Source: JBBQDZ01 sp038237515 (lineage in GTDB: Bacteria; Actinomycetota; Thermoleophilia; Gaiellales; Gaiellaceae). Taken from it: DNA of 46,559 nucleotides. Position numbers and translations under genes: made by a program. The stretch spans positions 1 to 46,559 of the forward strand of contig JBBRYP010000027.1 of the NCBI GenBank assembly GCA_038237515.1. Reading direction: 5' to 3'. Shown piece after piece: positions 16,886 to 24,267 of this stretch (positions are counted from its first letter, which is position 1; every line of letters begins with the position of its first letter). A model generated the notes under the pieces. That model made no database searches. It saw only the letters and a list, made by a program, of their open reading frames with translations, and was not told the origin of the DNA.

Positions 16886-17674
16886 TCAGAGCGCCTCTGC
16901 GTGCCGGACGAATCCTCCGTCGACGAAGTAGGTCGAGCCGGTCACGTACGACGACCGGTCGGAGGCGAGGAAGAGCGCGACCTCGGCCACCTCTTCGGGG
17001 GTTCCCATCCGTTGCAGCGGCACGATTTCCTGCAGCCGTTGCACCTTTGCCGGGTCGGCGAGGGTGGCCGCGTTGATCGGGGTCGCGATCGCGCCGGGAG
17101 CGATGTTGTTGACGCGGATCCCGAGCGGTGCGAGTACGAGCGCGGCGTTTCGCATCAGCATGCGCAGCCCGCCCTTCGCCGCCGCGTAGGGTGCGTAGCT
17201 CGGGAACGGGAAGTCCTCGTGGATGGAGGAGATGTTCACGATCGAGCCGCCGTTGCTCTCCTTCATCCGCCGCGCCGCTGCCTGCAAGCAGAGAAACGGC
17301 CCTTTGAGGTCGACCGCGAGCGTCCGGTCCCAGCTGGCTTCGTCGATCTCGAGCAGCGGCTGCGACTTCTCGATCCCGGCGTTGTTGACGAGCACGTCGA
17401 GCCGGCCGAACCGCTCGACGATCTGCGCGACGAGCGCCTCGACGGCGGCCGCGTCGGTGACGTCTGCTTCGATCGCGACGGCCTTGGCGCCCGCGGCGTT
17501 CAAGTCGCGCGCGAGCGCCTGCGCTTCCGCGTCGTGACCGAGGTAGTCGATCGCGACCGCGGCGCCCTCGTGGGCGAAGCGCTCCGCGATTGCGTAGCCG
17601 ATCCCGCTGCCGGCGCCGGTGACGAGCGCGACCTTGCCCTCGAGCTCGCCCGATCCTGCACTGTGATCAGTCAC
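16886..17674 (-). CDS. Short-chain dehydrogenase/reductase, glucose 1-dehydrogenase-like
   Basis: 262 residues, classical SDR. TGAGSGIGYAIAERF (residues about 19-33) binds the nucleotide, NNAG lies near residue 94, the catalytic Ser is in INISSIHEDF-like SIVNISSIHED, and the Tyr-Lys pair is in YAPYAAAKGG. RVNNIAPGAIATPIN and YVTGSTYFVDGGF are typical of the glucose/ribitol dehydrogenase branch. It would oxidise a sugar or polyol with NAD(P). Its start overlaps the end of the aldose 1-epimerase gene by four bases (17671-17674). Epimerase plus glucose dehydrogenase is a common pairing, since the epimerase supplies the beta anomer. Confidence 0.85.
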   Translation of the reverse strand: MTDHSAGSGELEGKVALVTGAGSGIGYAIAERFAHEGAAVAIDYLGHDAEAQALARDLNAAGAKAVAIEADVTDAAAVEALVAQIVERFGRLDVLVNNAGIEKSQPLLEIDEASWDRTLAVDLKGPFLCLQAAARRMKESNGGSIVNISSIHEDFPFPSYAPYAAAKGGLRMLMRNAALVLAPLGIRVNNIAPGAIATPINAATLADPAKVQRLQEIVPLQRMGTPEEVAEVALFLASDRSSYVTGSTYFVDGGFVRHAEAL

Positions 17675-18603
17675 GAGGGCTCGATCCCCCAGCTCGCCGA
17701 GAGCGATTCGCCGGGCTCGAGGATGACGAGTCCGTCGCCGCTCTGGAACGCGTTTGGCGCGCAGGTCATCGGCTCGATGCCGAGGCTGCGGCGGTTCACG
17801 TCCGGGAGCGGATCGCCGGTGAAGAGCATCAGGTAGCGGTAGCTCTCGTTGAGCCAGAACGTCGTTGCGGCGTCGCCGTCGGGTGAGGCGAGGTGCACGC
17901 GTGCTCGCCCGTCATCGTCTCGTTCGAGATCGGTGAAGGCCGTGTCCAGCTTCGTCTTTCCGATCGGCCGCGGACGCCTGAAGTCGTATTCGGATCCTTC
18001 CACCGGCTCGGCGCCGGTCGGGATGCCGCGCTCGTCGCTCGTCAGACGCGTGCGCCCGGGCGACTGCAGCACCATGCTGTCGACGCTCGGCGTGCCGACG
18101 GTCAGGTACGGATGCGCACCGGCGCCGTAGGGACAGGCGCTCGCACCGACGTTGGTCGCCGTCGTCCGCACCGTGAGGCCGTCGCTGTCGAGGCGATACT
18201 CGACCGCGAGCTGGAGCGTGTGCGGGTATCCCGGCTGCGGGTACAGCAGGTGCTCCATCGTGACGGCGTCCGCGGCCTGCTCCGCGATCGTCCAGTTCGA
18301 CCAGCGGGCAAGACCGTGGATCGCGCAGTACCGCTCGGGCTCGGTCAGCGGCAGCTGCTGCACCGCGCCGGCGAACTCGTACTGGCCGTCGCGGATCCGG
18401 TTCGGCCACGGCACCAGGCACTGGCCCCGCGCCGAGCTGCACATCTCATCCGCTGCGTAGCCGTCGAGCAGTTCCTGCCCCCGGGCGGAGTACGCGCGCA
18501 GCCCGCCTCCCACCTCCACGACCCGGGCGCGCTGTTCCGCCGACGCGATCTCCACCTGGCGCCCAGAAGGAGCCGTGGCGCTGCGGACCGCTTCAGCGAT
18601 CAC
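17671..18603 (-). CDS. Aldose 1-epimerase family protein
   Basis: 310 residues of the galactose mutarotase fold. RGQCLVPWPNRIRDGQYEF is the family's early signature. AIHGLARWSNW contains a candidate catalytic His, GAGAHPYLTVG the second His, and near the C-terminus LGIEPMTCAPNAFQ holds the catalytic Glu. Converts alpha and beta sugar anomers in the cytoplasm. It is coupled on both sides by four-base overlaps, upstream with the RibD-like reductase (18600-18603) and downstream with the SDR gene. The exact sugar is unknown. Confidence 0.85.
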   Translation of the reverse strand: MIAEAVRSATAPSGRQVEIASAEQRARVVEVGGGLRAYSARGQELLDGYAADEMCSSARGQCLVPWPNRIRDGQYEFAGAVQQLPLTEPERYCAIHGLARWSNWTIAEQAADAVTMEHLLYPQPGYPHTLQLAVEYRLDSDGLTVRTTATNVGASACPYGAGAHPYLTVGTPSVDSMVLQSPGRTRLTSDERGIPTGAEPVEGSEYDFRRPRPIGKTKLDTAFTDLERDDDGRARVHLASPDGDAATTFWLNESYRYLMLFTGDPLPDVNRRSLGIEPMTCAPNAFQSGDGLVILEPGESLSASWGIEPS

Positions 18604-19457
18604 GCGCCAACCTGGCCCGGCGGCAGAAGCTCGTAGCGCAAGAACAGGTGCGAGCCCGCCTGCCGCAGCGTCAGCAGCCTGGAGCCGACCGGGCTGCTCG
18701 GTAGAAACGCTGTCCCCTCCACCAGCGACAATCGCTGATCGGCCGCCGACCGACCGGCGAGGAGCGGCGAGAGCGTGAGGAACAGCTCGTCGACGAGCCC
18801 GGCGGCGGCCAGCTCACCGAAGAGCGTCGGCCCGCCCTCGCAGAGGATCAGCTCGTGCCCGCCTGCCCGCAACGCCTCGATCGCGGAGACCGGGTCGAGC
18901 GGCGATTCCTCGCCGATCGGGACGATGGCGGCCGAACGCGGAAGCCGGTCGCCGAGCTGAGCCGCGCCCTGCTCGGTCGTGAGCACAAGTGTGCGTTCGG
19001 CCAGCCCGGGATGGCTCGGATCGATCCGGCCGCTGCCGCTGAGGATCGCGAGCGTCGGCGTCGCGGGCCGGTCGCGCAATCGACGCAGCTCCGCGTAGAG
19101 CGACGCTGCCGGCGGGTAGGCGTGCTCAGGCGTCCACAGCGTTCTCGGCGAGCCGGCAAGCGTTCCCGCGCCGACGAGCACCGCGTCGGCGCACGCGCGC
19201 AGGAGCCCCATCACGAACCGGTCGCCTTGACGGCCAGCGGCGATCGCGTGGCTCGAATCGATCTCGCCGGGGATCGCAACGACCCCATCCACGCTCGCGA
19301 CGAAGTTCGCGTACAAGCGCGGCTCCGGGAAACCGAGTGAGCCGCCGTAGAGTTCCGCAAGCTCGCCCGGCAGCCCGAAGACTGCTTGACCCGGCGTCTC
19401 GAACAGAACCTCGAGCGGCCGAAATCCTACCGGGCGGTCAGCGGTCACCTGATTCAT
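18600..19457 (-). CDS. RibD C-terminal/dihydrofolate reductase-fold (pyrimidine) reductase
   Basis: 285 residues. ANFVASVDGVVAIPGEID near residues 50-67 is the NADPH-binding start of the RibD_C fold. RFVMGLLRACADAVLVGAGTL and ELILCEGGPTLFGELAAAGL, then VDELFLTLSPLLAG, complete it. Related proteins reduce a pyrimidine intermediate of riboflavin synthesis, but stand-alone versions like this one often have other or unknown substrates. Here it shares a unit with folE, whose product is a pterin, so a pterin or flavin-like substrate is plausible. It starts 63 bases after the transporter gene and overlaps the epimerase start. Confidence 0.75.
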   Translation of the reverse strand: MNQVTADRPVGFRPLEVLFETPGQAVFGLPGELAELYGGSLGFPEPRLYANFVASVDGVVAIPGEIDSSHAIAAGRQGDRFVMGLLRACADAVLVGAGTLAGSPRTLWTPEHAYPPAASLYAELRRLRDRPATPTLAILSGSGRIDPSHPGLAERTLVLTTEQGAAQLGDRLPRSAAIVPIGEESPLDPVSAIEALRAGGHELILCEGGPTLFGELAAAGLVDELFLTLSPLLAGRSAADQRLSLVEGTAFLPSSPVGSRLLTLRQAGSHLFLRYELLPPGQVGA

Positions 19458-19520
19458 GCGGTCTGCGTCCGCCGGCGGGATGTCTGCGTCCGATGAAGGC
19501 TCATGTGCGGATCGTTCCCT

Positions 19521-20929
19521 TCAGCCTGCGCGCGGTCGCGAGAGCTGGTGCGCCACTCTCGGATGGCGTTTGCGTTGCAGTTGCTGTTCGATCTCTTCGA
19601 GGCTGCGGCCGTTCGTCTCGGGGACGCGCGTGGCGAAGAAGAGCAGCGCGACCACCCCGACGGCCGCGTAGAGCAGGAACGTTCCTGCCCGTCCGAGCGC
19701 GCCGACCAGGGAGAGGAAGGTGAACGAGACGAGGAAGTTGAACGCCCAGTTTGCGACCGTGCAGAGCGCCATCGCCGGGCTGCGTAGATGCAGTGGGAAG
19801 ATCTCGGAGATCATCAGCCAGAAGACCGGGCCGAGTCCGATTGCGAAGCTGGCGATGTAGACGATCAGTGCGATCAGCGCCAGATCGGGAACGGCGGCAC
19901 GGACGCCGGACGATGCGAAGAACACGCCGAGTACAAGCAAGGAGGCGATCAGCCCGATCGTGCCGGCGAGCAGGAAGACCCGCCGTCCGAAGCGGTCGAG
20001 CAGCAGCACTGCGACGACCGTGAAGACGACGTTGGTTAGGCCGATGAAGACGGTCTGGGTGATCGCGCTCGAGACGCTGCTGCCGGTGAAGCGCAGGATC
20101 GTCGGCGCGTAGTAGATGACCGTGTTGATGCCGACGATCTGCTGGAAGATCGCGAGTGCCAGCCCGACGATCAGCATCGGGCGCACCCTGGCGCCGATGA
20201 TGTCGCGCAGGCTTCCTTCTTCGGCCACCACGTGCCGGATGTCGTCGATCTCGCTGTCGATGTCCTCGCTGCGGCGATGAACGCGTTCGAGGACCGCGCG
20301 CGCCTCGTCTTCGCGGCCCCGCTCCATCAGCCAGCGTGGGCTGTGCGGCATCAGGATCATTCCGACCGCCAGCGCCACGCCGGGAACCGCGCACAGGCCG
20401 AGCATCCAGCGCCAGTTGTCGGAGACTCCCTTGAAGAGAAAGTCGACGATGTAGGCGATCAGGATGCCCAGCACGATCATCAGCTGGTTGAACGACACCA
20501 ACCCGCCCCGGATCCGTCGCGGCGCGATCTCGGCGATGTACATCGGCGCCACAAACGACGCCGTTCCGACCGAGAGCCCGAGCAGGAAGCGGGCGGCGAT
20601 CAGGTCGGTCGTTCCCGATGCGAATGCGCTCCAGAGCGCCGCACCGACGTAGACGCAGCCGAGGACAGCACCTTCGTCCATTTCCTGCTCATCGCCTCCG
20701 CGAGATAGCCGGACGCGGTCGCACCGACGACTGCCCCTATGAGCAACGAGCCGATGATCGCCTGCTGTTGTAGTGCGGAAGCGTGAAAGGCAGGCTTGAT
20801 GAACAGCAACGCGCCGGAAATCACTCCCGTGTCGTAGCCGAACAGGAAGCCGCCCAACGCTGCGACGAGCGCGAGGACGTACAGGAACGGCTTCGCTTCG
20901 CTCCGCGCCTCGTGAACGAACCCGCTCAT
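19521..20929 (-). pseudogene. MFS sugar transporter, frameshifted near the N-terminus
   Basis: A 12-helix sugar porter of about 469 residues split by one frameshift. From ATG 20929 the first frame reads VAALGGFLFGYDTGVISGAL and SGYLAEAMSRKWTKVLS. Beyond about 20690-20660 the protein continues in another frame with GCVYVGAALWSAFASG, then RFLLGLSVGTASFVAPMYIA, SPRWLMERGREDEAR, FQQIVGINTVIYYAPTI, DRFGRRVFLLAG and PETNGRSLEEIE. These are the standard sugar-porter motifs. The change equals one missing base (or two extra). Everything else is well preserved, so the break is recent or is a sequence error. If functional it imports a hexose or pentose by proton symport. The start overlaps the zinc-ribbon gene's stop. 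Confidence 0.85.
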
Positions 20930-21150
20930 GCCCCCCGCTTCCGAGCACGCGCAGGTTGGAGGTGGCGGCGCGTCTTACCGGCGCACAGTGGACAGAGGCG
21001 CGTTCCGATCAGCCGACCGCAAGACGGGCAGCGCCGCGGGGCTTTGCTGGACTGCAGCAGTCCGCGATCCAGGCCCAGTCGGACCATGACCGCGCCGACA
21101 CCGAGCGTCAGCGTGGCGAGAACCGCGAGGTGTGGCGCCAGATCGGTCAT
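20926..21150 (-). CDS. Small membrane protein with a zinc ribbon
   Basis: 74 residues. A hydrophobic segment, LAVLATLTLGVGAVMVRLGL, spans residues about 7-26. It is followed by a CPSC...CPLC knuckle pair (CPSCGRLIGTRLCPLC) that can hold one Zn ion, then a basic tail. The topology suggests an anchored protein with the metal site at the cytoplasmic face. Its stop overlaps the transporter start as ATGA at 20926-20929, which argues that it is translated. Function unknown. It may assist the transporter or be a redox or metal sensor. Confidence 0.65.
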   Translation of the reverse strand: MTDLAPHLAVLATLTLGVGAVMVRLGLDRGLLQSSKAPRRCPSCGRLIGTRLCPLCAGKTRRHLQPARARKRGA

Positions 21151-21258
21151 CTCGGCCGGACACTCATCTTCCTCCTGCGTCTAGCGCAGCCCAGTTCTTA
21201 CCTCGCCGATTGAGAAAGGCTGGTCTCGGCTCCGTGTCGAGCGCGGACGTGCTCGCCG

Positions 21259-21888
21259 TCAGACCAGCGCGAGCTGCCGGGTCAGCCTTCTGCGCGCATC
21301 GTGCAGCGTCTTGTAGATCGCTCCCGGCGTGGTCCCGAGCTCGATCGCAAGCGTCGAGGGCGAAACTCCGTCGATCGCGATTGCGATCAGAACGGTTCGC
21401 TGATGTTGTGTCAGCCGGCCGACGATCAGGTCGCTGACCTCCCGGAGCAGTTCCTGAATCTCGGCGCGCTCCTCGGGAGAGCACCCGGGATCGGGACACG
21501 CGAAGACGCACTCGGGGTCGATCGCGAGGCGATCGCGTCCCAGGCGCCGGCGGATGCTGACGGGTGCCTCGAGCTGGGCGAATCGTCGCGCCCACGTCCA
21601 GAACTGACTTTCGCCCCGGTAGTCGTCGAGCTTGCGAAGGACCGCGAGCAGTGCGTCGTCGGCGGCCATCAGGGCGAGATCGTCGACGTCGCTGCCCGGG
21701 AACTCCGCCATCCCTCTGGTGCGCAGCCGGATATGGAACCACGCTTCACGCCGCAGTCGTTCGTGCAGCTCGGCGATCGCGCACTCACGTTCGCTCTCCG
21801 CGCCATGTAGGCGGACCCACCAGGCCCGCGACCCGGCATCCGGCAGGCGCGGCGGCGGCGGGGCCGTGACGAGCGCCGTCGCGCTCAT
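21259..21888 (-). CDS. ECF-type RNA polymerase sigma factor
   Basis: 209 residues. Region 2 is recognised by SDVDDLALMAADDALLAVLR and the DNA-contacting DYRGESQFWTWARRFA. A linker with CVFACPDPGCSPEER follows, then region 4: LTQHQRTVLIAIAIDGVSPS, and TPGAIYKTLHDARRRL as the helix-turn-helix for the -35 box. No anti-sigma gene lies next to it. The start ATG 21888 overlaps the FAD reductase stop by four bases, so it is made with that enzyme. A cysteine pair (CPDPGC) between the domains could allow redox sensing, which is a guess. It may transcribe this unit or the similarly arranged dps promoter. Confidence 0.85.
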   Translation of the reverse strand: MSATALVTAPPPPRLPDAGSRAWWVRLHGAESERECAIAELHERLRREAWFHIRLRTRGMAEFPGSDVDDLALMAADDALLAVLRKLDDYRGESQFWTWARRFAQLEAPVSIRRRLGRDRLAIDPECVFACPDPGCSPEERAEIQELLREVSDLIVGRLTQHQRTVLIAIAIDGVSPSTLAIELGTTPGAIYKTLHDARRRLTRQLALV

Positions 21889-23069
21889 CCGACCGGCTCG
21901 CGCAGCGTGCCCATTTCGATTGGCTGGTGCGCGCGGATCAGGTCGCGGGCAGCATCGACACGGCCGAAGACGTTCCAGAGCAGAACACCGCGCGGATGCC
22001 GCGCGGCGTCGAGGTAGTAGACGACACCCTTGCGGTTCGGCTCGTCCCACTCAGCGAGCGTCTCCTGGCGGGGGTCGAGCTCGCCGACCGCCTCGTAGCC
22101 GAGGTCGAACAGGTCGGAGTAGAAGAACGGCAGGTGGTCGTAGCTCTCCTCGGCCCCGGCCATGTTGATCCCCGCCAGCCGGCCTTGGCTCTTCGCATTG
22201 TCTTCGTGCTCGACCCGCATCGTCGTGTCGAGCGCGGCAGCGGGGAAGCGAGCGACGTCTCCGGCTGCGAAGACGTCCTCGTGTCCGCGGACGCGTCCGC
22301 GCTCGTCGACGACGATTCCGTCTTCGACCGGGAGTCCGGCGGCGGCGGCGGCAAGCTCGGTGCGGGGCTCGATTCCGAGCCCGGCCACGATCACGTCGGC
22401 CTCGAGCGTGCGGCCGTCCTTGGTCGTCACGCGTGTGACGCCGCCTGTGCGTTCGATCCCGGTCACCGACGCGCCGGCGAGTACCTCGACGCCCTTGTTC
22501 CGGTAGTAGTCGGTGACGAAGGCGGAGAGGTCGGCCGGGAAGATCCGCGCGCCCAGCCCCGGGTCGGGGAAGACGATCGTCACCGGCTGGCCGTTCATCG
22601 CCAGCGCCGCAGCGATCTCCGAGCCGATGAAGCCGCCTCCGATCACCAGGAAACGCGCACTGCTGTCGGTGAGTGCACGGAGACGCCGGTAGTCGTCGAG
22701 GGTGCGGAAGTAGATCACCTCGTCGCCGCCGAACGGCAGGCGGCGGGGCCGGCCACCGGTTGCGAGCAGCAGACGCTCGTAGGAGTAGGTCTCGCCCGCG
22801 TCGTCGGTCGCCTGCTGGGCGGGCAGGTCGAGCGCAACGATCGTCCGGCCGAGCCGCAGCTCGACGCCGAGGTCGGCCGTGCCACACCAGATCGTGTCTT
22901 CGCTGTCGCCCTTCCAGAGTGCTTTCGTCAGCGGCGGCCGCGCGTAGGGCGGATGCGCCTCGTCGGCTACGAGGCCAATCGTTCCGTCCGGGTCGCGTTC
23001 ACGGATGCCCTTGCAGGCCGCGTCGGCGGTCAAGCCGCCCCCAACGATCAGATACCGGTACGTGCGCAT
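21885..23069 (-). CDS. FAD-dependent NAD(P)H oxidoreductase (ferredoxin reductase-like)
   Basis: 394 residues. YRYLIVGGGLTADAACKGIR at the N-terminus binds FAD. TDSSARFLVIGGGFIGSEIA is the NAD(P)H site near residue 145, and GRVRGHEDVFAAGDVARFP is the second FAD motif near residue 270. The C-terminal domain has HLPFFYSDLFDLGYEAVGEL, as in ferredoxin/rubredoxin reductases. It probably passes electrons from NAD(P)H to a small iron-sulfur or zinc-ribbon-like partner. AAGGAGG sits nine bases before ATG 23069. It follows folE by 19 bases and overlaps the sigma factor start. Confidence 0.85.
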   Translation of the reverse strand: MRTYRYLIVGGGLTADAACKGIRERDPDGTIGLVADEAHPPYARPPLTKALWKGDSEDTIWCGTADLGVELRLGRTIVALDLPAQQATDDAGETYSYERLLLATGGRPRRLPFGGDEVIYFRTLDDYRRLRALTDSSARFLVIGGGFIGSEIAAALAMNGQPVTIVFPDPGLGARIFPADLSAFVTDYYRNKGVEVLAGASVTGIERTGGVTRVTTKDGRTLEADVIVAGLGIEPRTELAAAAAGLPVEDGIVVDERGRVRGHEDVFAAGDVARFPAAALDTTMRVEHEDNAKSQGRLAGINMAGAEESYDHLPFFYSDLFDLGYEAVGELDPRQETLAEWDEPNRKGVVYYLDAARHPRGVLLWNVFGRVDAARDLIRAHQPIEMGTLREPVG

Positions 23070-23088
23070 GCGTTGCCTCCTTGCCGTT

Positions 23089-23802
23089 CTAGCTCCAAGG
23101 GTTTCGGCTCCGGACCTCTTCGAGGAACTCGCGCCGCATCTCTGGCTCTTCGATGTAGCCGCCGCGCCAGAACGAGGCGACGGTCTTCGAGTGCTCCTCA
23201 CGAACGCCCCGCATTTGGGTGCAGAGATGCTCCGCTTCGAGGTGGACTGCAACACCGTGCGGCTTCATCAGCTCGACGAGCGTGTCGGCGACCTGTACGC
23301 CTAAGCGTTCCTGGACGGTGAAGCGGCGCGCGAACAGGCGCACGAGCCGGGTCAGCTTCGAGATGCCGATGATCTGCTCGTGCGCGACGTAGCCGACATG
23401 GGCGAAGCCATGGAAGGGAAGCGCATGGTGCTCGCAGAGCGAATAGAACGAAATCGGCCCTTCGATCACCTGGCTGATCTGCGATGCGGCTTCGTGGTGA
23501 TACTCGGTCGGGAAGGCCGTCAGGAGCTTGGCGTCACCTTCATAGCCGGCGGTCGCGTCATAGAGCGCCTTCAGGAACCGTCGAGGCGTGGCGCTCGTGG
23601 AAACCGAGCCCGGCTCCAGCCCGAACGCCGTGAAGATCTCGGCCATCGATTCCTCGTAGCGGCGCCAATCGTCACCGTCGATCTGGCGCGGCGCGACCTG
23701 CTCCCAGGCGATCGTCTCCTCCGGGTCGACAGATGGCCGTCCCGGCGCCGGGATCAGGCCGCCGCGGATCTCGACCAGGCTCGCTGCCGGGCCGCTACTC
23801 AC
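23089..23802 (-). CDS. folE: GTP cyclohydrolase I
   Basis: Converts GTP to dihydroneopterin triphosphate, the first step to folates and other pterins. 237 residues; the catalytic domain is residues about 55-215. SFYSLCEHHALPFHGFAHVG carries the zinc-binding Cys and the catalytic His pair, IIGISKLTRLVRLFARR follows, and HLCTQMRGVR gives the second zinc Cys. The zinc ligands identify it as the type I enzyme. The start overlaps the upstream zinc-ribbon gene by four bases (23799-23802). The N-terminal 50 residues are an unusual acidic extension. Being the second gene behind the duplicated leader may put folate or pterin supply under stress control. Confidence 0.93.
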   Translation of the reverse strand: MSSGPAASLVEIRGGLIPAPGRPSVDPEETIAWEQVAPRQIDGDDWRRYEESMAEIFTAFGLEPGSVSTSATPRRFLKALYDATAGYEGDAKLLTAFPTEYHHEAASQISQVIEGPISFYSLCEHHALPFHGFAHVGYVAHEQIIGISKLTRLVRLFARRFTVQERLGVQVADTLVELMKPHGVAVHLEAEHLCTQMRGVREEHSKTVASFWRGGYIEEPEMRREFLEEVRSRNPWS

Positions 23803-24038
23803 GAGCGCCCCGTCCCAGCGTCAGGTGCCGACACCGCGTCGATCAGCTGCCAGTCGCGACCGCCGCACATCGGGCAGCGTCTGAGCGGGTGCGCGACAAC
23901 GGCGCCGAAGCCGCAATCCGGACAGCGAAGTTCCCGGCGCATCCCTGCCTGCGACCCCGTCGCTCCCAGGCTCGACGCCCGAAGCGCTGCGCTCACATCT
24001 GCCTGCCGCTGCCTGAGAGCGTCGACACAAATCTCCAT
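23799..24038 (-). CDS. Small zinc-ribbon protein, first gene of the folE unit
   Basis: 79 residues. Residues about 36-62 hold a CPDC...CPMC pair (LRCPDCGF, then RRCPMCGGRDWQLI), a rubredoxin- or zinc-ribbon-type four-cysteine site. The N-terminal half is a helix with VDALRQRQADVSAALR. AAGGAGG lies seven bases before ATG 24038, and the stop overlaps the folE start, so it is very likely expressed. Family not recognised. It might bind zinc for regulation or carry electrons from the FAD reductase two genes downstream if it binds iron. It sits 64 bases after the conserved leader repeat. Confidence 0.65.
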   Translation of the reverse strand: MEICVDALRQRQADVSAALRASSLGATGSQAGMRRELRCPDCGFGAVVAHPLRRCPMCGGRDWQLIDAVSAPDAGTGRS

Positions 24039-24100
24039 TTCGATCCTCCTTCAGGGTCAGATGAGCGTCGTCGCCGCCCTGGAAAGCTTCAGGTCGAGCA

Positions 24101-24256
24101 GTGCTCCAACCCACGCTGCTGAGGGCGGATCGTTGCGGGCCGCTTGCTGTGGCCCGCGGACGGCGTTGTCACCGCGATGTGGCGAAGCCGCAGAGCGAGT
24201 GTACCGTAGTACGGTCGAGTTGGTCGGTATGACCTTCGTCTCCCGCCGTTACTGTC
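24101..24256 (-). promoter_or_regulatory. Duplicated leader/promoter element, copy 1 (before zinc ribbon-folE)
   Basis: Bases 24103-24155 match 27763-27815 at 50 of 53 positions, in the same orientation and at nearly the same distance (64 versus 60 bases) from a minus-strand start codon. The match continues more weakly through the palindrome to about 24256, which falls inside the last codons of the NDH-2 gene. A stem GCGGGCC/GGCCCGC lies at 24135-24141 and 24151-24157. On the minus strand TACACT precedes the leader in both copies and could be a -10 box. Probably a promoter plus a structured 5' leader RNA. The strand of any RNA is not proved. Confidence 0.7.
24203..24215. promoter_or_regulatory. 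Palindrome ACCGTAGTACGGT, operator candidate
   Basis: A perfect 13-base palindrome about one base centre. It fits the pattern ACCGT-N3-ACGGT also present at 27855-27867 and 29810-29822, each time in an intergenic region. Likely a repressor or activator site; the binding protein is unknown. Confidence 0.6.
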
Positions 24257-24267
24257 GGGCGACGGTC
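24229..24267 (+). pseudogene. 5' remnant of an ANTAR-regulator-like reading frame
   Basis: Downstream of the palindrome a plus-strand ATG reads MTFVSRRYCRATVG, aligning with MTLVSRPHARAMAE, the first codons of the ANTAR regulator at 27880. The likeness then ends and the frame runs antisense through the NDH-2 3' end. The copied block therefore included the promoter and the first dozen codons of the regulator gene, but not the rest. The alternative is that the similarity reflects a short shared leader peptide. Confidence 0.5.

Noticed and set aside
24101..24256. Reading the duplicated element as a known riboswitch (FMN, cobalamin, THF)
   Set aside because: The conserved bases lack the signature stretches of those classes that I know, and THF or FMN control of dps would be odd. 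Left as an unknown element.
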